29,813 nucleotides of DNA, from contig JADJXF010000016.1 of assembly GCA_016715995.1 (NCBI GenBank), positions 1 to 29,813 on the forward strand. Direction: 5' to 3'. The stretch's first letter is position 1; each line of letters starts with the position of its first letter. Positions 1 to 7,200 of the stretch are shown here, in pieces. The translations under genes were made by a program, and so were the position numbers. The notes below the pieces were generated by a model. The model was not told the origin of the DNA, did not search any database, and was given only the letters and a program-made list of their open reading frames with translations. This stretch comes from Flavobacteriales bacterium. GTDB taxonomy: Bacteria; Bacteroidota; Bacteroidia; Flavobacteriales_F; PHOS-HE28.

Positions 1-327
1 AGACCGACATCGGCTTTGCATTGGACGGCCGCCACGTGGTGCTGGTGGATGATGTGCTGTACACAGGGCGCTCGATCCGTGCCGGCTTGATGCCCTGTTG
101 GCCTTCGGCAGGCCGGCGAGCGTGAGCCTGCTGGTGCTGATCGATCGGCGCTTCAGCCGTGAACTGCCCATCCAGCCCGATTATGTGGGCCGCTGGGTCG
201 ATAGCATCGGAGACCAGCGCGTCACCGTGCAATGGAAAAGACGGATGGGCAGGACCGGGTGCTCCTGCATACCTCCAGTTCCGATCCCAACGCCATCATG
301 TCCACCGGAACCGTTGCAGAACCATGA
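1..327 (+). CDS. pyrR: Bifunctional pyr operon regulator / uracil phosphoribosyltransferase PyrR (5'-truncated, frameshifted)
   Basis: This is the C-terminal part of PyrR; the 5' end lies outside the window. PyrR binds pyr mRNA to control pyrimidine synthesis genes and has uracil phosphoribosyltransferase activity. The PRPP-binding loop is visible from about base 33 (VVLVDDVLYTGRSIRA), followed by the family's conserved segment around LLVLIDRRFSRELPI and the ending STGTVAEP before TGA at 325-327. The reading frame changes twice: near base 85-90 (one base missing between SIRA and LDALLAFGRP) and near 235-240 (after VTVQWK). The protein stays recognisable across both, so these look like consensus errors, not decay. 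The stop overlaps the ATG of pyrB by four bases (ATGA at 324-327), as expected for an operon of regulator and target gene. Confidence 0.9.
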
Positions 328-1304
328 GCCCAGCGCCGAATCCTTGAGCGCCGCGGAGGACCAGACCCTGGGCGTTGAGCATCTCCTGGGGATCAAGGAC
401 CTCACTGCGGCGGACATCGAGCCGATCTTCCGAACGGCAGATGGTTTCAAGGAAGTGCTCGGGCGTCCGATCAAGAAGGTGCCCAGTTTGCGCGACATCA
501 CCATCGCCAACCTGTTCTTCGAGAGCAGCACCCGCACCAGGGTGAGCTTCGAGCTGGCGGAGAAGCGGCTCAGCGCCGACGTGGTCAATTTCAGCTCCAG
601 CGGCAGCAGCGTGGGCAAAAGGAGAGACCTTGACCGACACGGTGAATAACATCCTGGCGATGAAGGTTGCATGGTGGTGATGCGCCATCCCGACCCGGGC
701 GCGGCGATATTCCTGGCCAGGCACACCGACGCTTGCGTGGTGAATGCAGGCGACGGAACGCATGAGCATCCCACCCAGGCCCTGCTCGATGCCTACAGCA
801 TCCGGGAGAAGCTGGGCAAGGTGAGCGGAGCGCGGGTGCTCATCGTCGGCGACATCCTGCACAGCAGGGTCGCGCTGAGCAACATCCTGTGCTTGCAGAA
901 GCTTGGCGCTGAGGTGATGCTCTGCGGACCGCGCACCCTCATGCCGCAGCGCATCGAGGAGATGGGCGTGCGCTTGGAGGATGACCTGGACAAGGCCTTG
1001 AAGTGGTGCGATGTGGCCAACATGCTCCGCATCCAGCTCGAGCGGCAGGGAGGCGATGGGATCGCCAATTTCCCCAGCCTGCGCGAATACGCCATGCTCT
1101 ATGGCCTCGATCTCGCGCGCTACCAGGATCGGCAGGGACGTGGTGATCATGCACCCGGGGCCCATCAATCGGGGCGTTGAGGTCACCAGTGAGGTCGCCG
1201 ACCATGCCAATAGCATCATCCTGGGTCAGGTGGAGAACGGCGTGGCCATCCGCATGGCCGTGCTCTACCTGCTGGCGGCACGTATCCCACGAGGCGCTGT
1301 TTGA
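324..1304 (+). CDS. pyrB: Aspartate carbamoyltransferase catalytic subunit (frameshifted in this sequence)
   Basis: PyrB joins carbamoyl phosphate and aspartate to N-carbamoyl-aspartate, the committed step of pyrimidine synthesis in the cytoplasm. The N-terminal part shows the carbamoyl-phosphate loop FFESSTRTRVSFE (about 520-555), then MRHPDPGAA, the HTHEHPTQ-type motif (DGTHEHPTQALLDAYS, about 750-800), the second-domain segment VLIVGDILHSRVALSN, and the C-terminal HPGPINRGVEV (about 1150-1180). The full length of about 325 residues fits the family. At least four shifts break the frame: near 343 (one C too few after the start), 617 (one A too many), 668 and 1125-1130. The start at 324 overlaps the pyrR stop. 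Because pyrB is normally essential without exogenous pyrimidine and every fragment is well conserved, sequence error is the likelier explanation. Confidence 0.9.
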
Positions 1305-1348
1305 AACTGGCTGATGGATCCTTTCCTTCGCAGCTTGTGACAGCAGCC

Positions 1349-1356
1349 TATCTTTG
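1349..1356 (+). promoter_or_regulatory. Possible Bacteroidota-type -7 promoter element
   Basis: TATCTTTG matches the TAnnTTTG -7 consensus of Bacteroidota housekeeping promoters and lies 17 bases before the ATG of the STAS gene, in the 69-base gap after pyrB. A TTG at 1335-1337 is closer than the usual -33 spacing, so the upstream element is not convincing. Confidence 0.45.
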
Positions 1357-1373
1357 GCCAAGACCCTCTCACC

Positions 1374-1746
1374 ATGAACTTCACCATCGAGGACAAAGGG
1401 CGCTACACGCTCGTGACCAGCAACGTTGACAAACTGGACACCACGTGCGCGCCGGAACTCAAAAGCGAGCTCGTGTACCTGAACAAGACAGGCGTTCGCA
1501 ACGTGGTGATCGACCTCTCGGCCACACGCTACTGCGATTTCCTCCGGCCTGAGCGCCTTGCTGGTGGCGAATCGGCTCTGCAAGAGCGTGAACGGGGGCT
1601 TGGTGGTATGCGGGTTGCAGGAACCCGTGCAGAAATTGGTGCAGATCTCACAGCTCGAGAGCGTGCTCTCGATCACGCCTACGGCTGGCGAGGCTGTTGA
1701 CCTGCTCTACATGGAAGAGATCGAGAAGGACGTGAACAAAGACTAG
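1374..1746 (+). CDS. STAS-domain protein (anti-anti-sigma factor-like), one frameshift
   Basis: A single-domain STAS protein of about 123 residues. Such proteins act in the cytoplasm as phosphorylatable switches that bind anti-sigma kinases or other partners. The N-terminal half (ending VIDLSATRYCD) is in one frame and the rest (LLVANRLCKSVNGGLVVC through DLLYMEEIEKDVNKD) in another. Removing one T from the run at 1538-1540 restores CDSSGLSALLVANR, which contains the conserved D-S-S-G-L/S-A-L-L motif with the serine that is phosphorylated in this family. A STAS gene beside ribonuclease Z is, as I recall, a common arrangement in Bacteroidota. Here a T9SS gene sits between them. The specific partner is not visible from this window. 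Confidence 0.82.
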
Positions 1747-1755
1747 AACACACGC

Positions 1756-2517
1756 ATGAAGAACGCTTTACTCACCGCGCTTTTCCTATTCGCAGCAGGC
1801 ACCCTGCTGGCGCAGCCCTGCACGCCGAATCCGCTCTATGCGGATAGCGTGTACGGCGTATGGCCCGATACCACCGAGAATTTCGCGAACGGAATGATCG
1901 ATGTGCCGTACAGCCAGGATCTCAACCTGATCGTCCCGATCAATGCCCAGGACATCGACCCGACCTTCCCTGCGGTCACCATCGACAGCATCGCTTTCGA
2001 CGGGGTCACCGGCCTGCCTCCCGGGTTGAGCGTTGCCTGCGCATCGCAAACCCCGGCCACCTGCACCTACCTGCCCTCGGTGCTGGGCTGCGGCGTGATC
2101 CAGGGCACTCCGACGCAAGTCGGCGAATTCCCGCTCACCTTGCAAGTCACCGGCTTCTTCACGCTCTTCGGTTCCGCCGTGCCCTACCCGATCGAGTTCA
2201 CGGGCTACCGCATCATCATCGAGGACAACAACATCGGGATCGGCGAGGTGCCCCTGGCCATGATCAGCGGTGCGCGCAACGCTCCCAATCCCTTCAGCGG
2301 GCGGACGTACATCGAATTCACGCTCGACCGTGCCGCGGAGGCGCGGATCCGGGTGTACACCTTGCTCGGTGAGGAGCTCTGGAGCTATCGCACCAGCGGA
2401 AAGGCTGGCCTCAACCGGGTGGCGTTCGAGGCAGGCAGCATGCAGGAAGGCGTGTACCTGTACAAGGTCGAAGGCGGAGCGAGCAGCTTCACGGGTCGCA
2501 TGATGGTGAGCCGTTGA
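1756..2517 (+). CDS. Secreted protein with T9SS type A C-terminal sorting domain
   Basis: A 253-aa intact gene starting 9 bases after the STAS stop. Residues 1-19 form a signal peptide (MKNALLTALFLFAAGTLLA, cut before QPC). The middle (about 20-165) is beta-rich and has paired cysteines (CASQTPATC, LGCG) and an Ig-like, He_PIG-style segment (TGLPPGLSV ... IQGTPTQVGEFPLTL). The last 80 residues form a typical T9SS type A sorting domain: NAPNPFSGRTYIEFTL, then ARIRVYTLLGEELW, GLNRVAFEA and GVYLYKVEGG, ending in GRMMVSR. The product is expected to cross the outer membrane by the type IX system and be anchored or released. Its function is unknown. This gene is the strongest single marker that the host belongs to Bacteroidota. 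Confidence 0.88.
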   Translation: MKNALLTALFLFAAGTLLAQPCTPNPLYADSVYGVWPDTTENFANGMIDVPYSQDLNLIVPINAQDIDPTFPAVTIDSIAFDGVTGLPPGLSVACASQTPATCTYLPSVLGCGVIQGTPTQVGEFPLTLQVTGFFTLFGSAVPYPIEFTGYRIIIEDNNIGIGEVPLAMISGARNAPNPFSGRTYIEFTLDRAAEARIRVYTLLGEELWSYRTSGKAGLNRVAFEAGSMQEGVYLYKVEGGASSFTGRMMVSR

Positions 2518-2542
2518 GGGCCGTGGGATCCTGATCTCATCG

Positions 2543-2569
2543 AAGGCCCCGTTCGGGGCCTTCTTGTTT
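2543..2569 (+). terminator. Rho-independent terminator after the T9SS gene
   Basis: A perfect 8-bp stem AAGGCCCC (2543-2550) / GGGGCCTT (2555-2562) with loop GTTC is followed by CTTGTTT. It lies 26 bases after the stop of the secreted protein and ends just before the rnz start. Confidence 0.85.
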
Positions 2570-2573
2570 CCAA

Positions 2574-3512
2574 ATGGCGCATCGTCAGTTCGACGTGATA
2601 CACCCTGGGCACCGGTGCGGCATTGCCCGCGCGCGGGCGTTATCCCACCTCGCAGCTCCTCATCGTGCATGGCGGGCATTACCTGATCGATTGCGGTGAA
2701 GGGACCCAGGAGCGCTTGCGGGCGGCCGGTGCTCCCTTCAACCGCATCGGCCATGTCTTCATCAGCCACCTGCATGGGGACCACTACCTGGGGCTCATGG
2801 GCCCTGATCAGCAGCATGCACCCTCATGGGCCGCACCGGCGCGCTCCACATTCACGGGCCTGCTCCGCTGAAGGAGATCATCGATCTGCAATTGCGCGAG
2901 TCCCGCACCTTCCTGAGGTACCCGCTGCATTTCAACGCGCTTGCTCCGGAGAGCGGCCGCGTGGCCTGGCAGGACCAGCATGTCACCGTTACGCTCCTGG
3001 CCCTGCGCCACCGGATCCCTTGCACCGGATTCGTATTCACCGAGTCTCCGGCACCGCGGCCCCTGATCCGCTCCATGCTCCCGCTCATTCCACCGGTGTG
3101 GCGCAGCCGGATCAAGGCCGGTGAAGACCTGCTCCTGCCCGATGGCGGGCTTGTTCCGAACGGATCACTGACCAGTAAGCCTCCGCCTCCGCGACGGTAC
3201 GCGTACTGCTCCGACACGGCGTATGCGCCCGAGCTGCTGCCGCACATCGAAGGGGTCGATCTGCTCTATCACGAAGCCACCTTCACGCGCATGCTCGCCA
3301 AGCGGGCCAGGGAAACCATGCACAGCACGGCGGCCGATGCGGCCAACCTGGCGCAAGAGGCGCATGCGCGCGCCTTGCTGCTCGGCCATTTCAGCTCACG
3401 GTACAAGAGCGCCGATGAGCTCCTGACCGAGGCCAGGCTCATCTTCCCGGAAGCGCGCGCGAGCCAGGATGGTGCGGTCTATTCCATTCCGGAGCGACCA
3501 GCCTCCGACTGA
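2574..3512 (+). CDS. rnz: Ribonuclease Z (tRNA 3'-processing endonuclease), frameshifted near its start
   Basis: RNase Z is a zinc-dependent metallo-beta-lactamase-fold enzyme that trims tRNA 3' ends. The order of motifs is standard: LGTGAALPARGRYPTS near the N-terminus, IDCGEGTQERLR, the metal-binding signature FISHLHGDHYLGL (about 2758-2793), later YCSDTAYAPEL, HEATF, and the C-terminal LLGHFSSRYKS. The length of about 310 residues fits the bacterial short form. ATG at 2574 is my chosen start. The frame must change between it and LGTG (about 2595-2615), again near 2800 (before LISSMH) and near 2822 (before MGRTGALHIHGP). From 2826 to the TGA at 3510-3512 the frame is open and well conserved. 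The breaks look like base-call errors in a housekeeping gene. Confidence 0.9.
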
Positions 3513-3781
3513 TTCGATTCCGGATGTCGTGGCGCTAGGCTGTTGGCTGTCATTGGGTTTGGGCGATGGGGCCGATTGGCCAGGCTGGGCGGGGAAGTTG
3601 GCGCGAAGGCGCTTTGTGGTGGGCGGAAAGGCTTGAGGCGAATTAGGCTGGGTTAAGGCTGCCGGCAATGGGCAGCGGGTTGAAGCCGGCTGGCTATTCT
3701 GAGCCCGTAACGGCCACCACCGCCTATTACAGCTGCCATGCCTGCATTGGCCATTGAACCCAACACCGTTCCCGCCCCCGC
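3513..3781. other. G-rich intergenic spacer
   Basis: No convincing gene or terminator is visible. The + strand is strongly G-biased from about 3540 to 3700, with G-runs at 3555-3557, 3561-3563, 3568-3571 and a GGGCGGGG block at 3587-3594 that could form a G-quadruplex. A short stretch around 3655-3700 has interleaved GCCGGC / GCCGGCTGGC motifs. It may be a dispersed intergenic repeat, but only one copy is present here. Confidence 0.4.
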
Positions 3782-4024
3782 ATGCCCATGCCCGTCTTCG
3801 CCTGCGGCACCAATTGGCCCATGCGCCAGGAGGGAGACATCGACCGCTTCCGCAAGCCGATCAAACAGCGCGTGGATGCCGTGATCACCGACCAGGTGCG
3901 CACCAAGGGCCTCCAAAGCGCCCTGCTCTGGATCGGCCGCCGCGTGCTGCTCAACGGCAAAGTGGCCGATGCCGTGATCGGCACCATGAAGACCTCCTTG
4001 CAGAAGAGCCGGTTGTTGCAATGA
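3782..4024 (+). CDS. Small hypothetical protein (doubtful)
   Basis: An 80-codon frame starting at ATG 3782 that I do not recognise. It reads MPMPVFACGTNWPMRQEGD, then a basic segment (RFRKPIKQRVDAVITDQVRTKG), LWIGRRVLLNGKVADAVIG and SLQKSRLLQ. No signal peptide or clear membrane segment is visible. Codon use is GC-rich like its neighbours, and no good ribosome-binding site precedes it. It could be a small gene, the tail of a decayed gene whose beginning is lost in the spacer, or chance. Confidence 0.3.
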   Translation: MPMPVFACGTNWPMRQEGDIDRFRKPIKQRVDAVITDQVRTKGLQSALLWIGRRVLLNGKVADAVIGTMKTSLQKSRLLQ

Positions 4025-4226
4025 ACGCGGGCCGCACCAAACACGCCCAGGTGGAACCGGGTGAAGAGCGGAGGGGAGCACAGGGCGGCTATCTTGAGCC
4101 ACTGATGAGCAACACCCCCGAACAACAAGTCTGTGCGCGGGTTCTCGGCCTTCGGGCTTTCAAGTATGCTCCATCACGCGAAATGCGGGATCTATGATCA
4201 TTCTTTGACCTTTAGGATTATTGCCG
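4025..4226 (+). promoter_or_regulatory. Leader / probable promoter region of the defence operon
   Basis: The last 65 bases (about 4160-4226) are clearly AT-richer than their surroundings (for example ATGATCATTCTTTG at 4194-4207 and TTTAGGATTATTG just after), which suits a promoter. A perfect TAnnTTTG element is not present, so the exact start cannot be set. AGGA at 4214-4217 sits 9 bases before the ATG at 4227. Confidence 0.35.
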
Positions 4227-7200
4227 ATGGACGCCTTCCACCTACATAAGAACGTAACCGACAACTACGACGCCTACCTGCGCTCCTTCTTCCCGCCGAT
4301 GGATGCGCGGATGAAGGAGGAAGTGGACAAGGCAATGAACTCCGGGCGCTTCATTCCGGAGCCGCTGTTGCAGTTCAACCCGGCGTTCCGGAGCAGCAAG
4401 GCGCTGCAGGCGCTGGTGGATGGTGGCTTGATCACGGCGAACACCAAGCGTGCCTTCGGGGACATCAGCTTATTCGACCACCAGGTGGAGGCCATCAGCA
4501 TGGGCACTAAGGGCAAAGGCTTCGTGGTGACCTCCGGAACGGGTTCTGGTAAGTCACTGACCTATCTGGCCACGGTGTTCGACCACATCCTGAAGATGGG
4601 TGAGAAACCGAAAGGGATCAAGGCCTTTCTGGTATACCCCATGAATGCTCTGATCAACTCGCAGGAGCAGGAGATCAAGAAGTACGAGCGGCGCTGGCTG
4701 CGTTCGTTCGTTGGCGCTACGGGACCTGAAGTCAATGAACCTTCGGTCGTTGACCAGGAGATCAGAGAACTCCGCGAAAAGACCGGCAAGGTGTTCCCTA
4801 TCACGTACCGCAAGTACACGGGTCAGGAACGCGATGATGCCCGGGACAGCATCCGCGCGGAGCAGCCGGACATCATCCTCACCAACTACATGATGCTGGA
4901 GCTGATCATGACGCGCCAGCGGGAGGATTGGATGCGCGCCAGCATGCAGGACAACCTGCGTTTCGTGGTGCTGGACGAACTGCACACCTACCGCGGAAGG
5001 CAGGGTGCGGACATCGCTATGCTGATGAAGCGGATCAGCGGCGAGGCAAAGCAGGAACTCGTTTGCATCGGCACATCGGCCACCATGGCCACTGGCAACT
5101 ATCCGGTAAAGCGCAAAACGACCGTGGCGGAAGTTGCGAGTTCCATCTTCGGCACATCGTTCAGCACCGACCAAGTCATAGAGGAGACACTGAACGCCAT
5201 CACCACCATCAAGGCAGCGGACCTCAGCAAGGCCCAGATGCTCGTGGCCTTGAAAGAGCCCATCGCCAAGAACAGTCCGGAACAGGAGTTCTTAATTCAT
5301 CCCTTGGCCGCTTGGTTGGAACGCACGGTGGCGTTGCAGGAAGAAGGGCTGGACCGGTTCACGCGCCGCGCACCGTTCACGTTCACGGAGATCACGAAGC
5401 GACTGGCCGATGAGACCGGCGCTTCTGCGGAACTCTGCCACACACGCCTGCAGGAGCTCTTCCAGTGGAGCGAGCAGCTGAACAAGAACGCCATCCTCCA
5501 GGAGAAGCGCCGGAGCTACTTGCCATTGAAGATCCACCAGTTCATCGCGCAGACGAACACGGTGCGCGTAACACTGGACGACAAGCAGACACGCAAGGTG
5601 ATCTTCGACGATGCGCTGTACGTGAACATCGATGGGGAGGACCGCTCGCTGTTCCCGGTACTGTTCAGCCGCTTCAGTGGGCGGGAGTTCCTGTGCGTGG
5701 AGCTGGATGGCGAGAAGGGCGTCCTGAAGCCGCGCGACCCGGACGATATGCCCGACCGGGCTCCGAAGGCCGACCGCAAGAAGCAAGTGAAGCTGAGCGG
5801 CAAGCCGATGGACATGCTTCAGTTCCCCAAGGGTTACCTCGTTTGGGCGGAACCGGGCGAGGAACCGCTTTGGAGCGATGACGAGGAGCAATACCTGCCC
5901 GCGTCGTGGTTCAAGAAGCGCAAGAGCGGGAATGTGCTGGACGACTATTACAAGGCGCGCTTGCCGCACCCCATCCATTTCAACGCCAAAGGGGAATGGA
6001 GCCTGGAAGGGAACCCCGACAAGTATCCCTTCCTGGGTTGGTACATGGGCGCTAAGCTGCTGGTGGACCCCACCTCAGGCATCATCTACTACGACGACCG
6101 GGCGAGCGAGATCGGCAAGTTGATGCGCTTGGGAAACGAGGGCCGGAGCACGGCCACCACCATCCTAAGCTATTCCGTGATCAACGGCATGGCCGCTCAG
6201 CAGGTGGAGAAAGAGAAGCGACGCCTGCTAAGCTTCACGGACAACCGCCAGGACGCCTCGCTGCAGAGCGGACACTTCAACGACTTCATCACCACGGCCA
6301 GGCTGCGTGCCGCCATTCACGCAGCATTGGCAGCAGCGCCGGGCAATTCGCTCTCCGTGGAGCTGATCGCCGAGGCTGTGGCCAAGCAGTTGCGCTTGCC
6401 GGAAGATGAGTACGCCGTGAACCCTTCGCCGGACCCCACCTGGCCGGACCCCGATAACGAACGGGCGTTGAAGGACTACCTGTTGCTGCGCATCATCTAT
6501 GACCTAAAGCGCGGCTGGCGTTTCAATCTGCCCAACCTGGAGCAGTGCGCCTTATTGGACATAGACTACGAGCGGCTGGACCAATACGCAGCACAGGATG
6601 AGCGCTGGGCCAACCTGCCCTTGTTGGCCGTGATGAACGCCACGGAACGGGCCAACTTCCTGCGGCAGATCCTTACGTTCTTCCGCACCAACTACGCGAT
6701 CACCTACCACAAGATCGATCGGGACCGCGCCACCACCGAGGACTTCCTGAACGAGAAGCTGGACCGCGAGAAGCTCTGGTCCATGGACCAGGATGAGCAC
6801 ATCGAAGTGCCAAGCTACATGGCCTACGAGAAGGCCGAGGAGAAAGCCAAGCGCATCTTCACCCGCAGCATCGGTTTCTTGAGCGGCGTGGGGCGCTATG
6901 TGAAGCGCAAGCACCGGGACAAGGGCTTGCCCACCATGACCGGTGCGGATTACCTGGAGTTCATCATCCAGCTCTGCGAGAAGCTCCATGCCGGGCACTT
7001 CCTGGCCAAGGAGGAACTGAACACCAAGCCCGCCAAGGTCACTGGGTACCGCCTAAGACTGGACAAGGTCCTGTGGAAGCTCGGGGATGGTGAGAAGGTG
7101 CAGGTGGACGAGGTGCGCCAATACCGCTACAAGGAGCACGCGAGCGATCCGAACCGCTTCTTCCAACGGCTTTACCGTGAAGGGCTACCAGCCGGACAAG

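Noticed and set aside
98..649. Apparent PyrR-PyrB fusion protein
   Set aside because: The single open frame arises because frame breaks happen to line up; the proper PyrR stop (325-327) and PyrB start (324) are visible as an ATGA overlap.
3396..3668. 90-codon - strand frame over the rnz end and spacer
   Set aside because: It overlaps the conserved rnz C-terminus and the G-rich spacer and shows only proline/serine low complexity.
3513..4226. tRNA gene or attachment site marking an integrated island
   Set aside because: No cloverleaf-like sequence was found, and no direct repeat was found matching the far side of the operon near 23709-23797.
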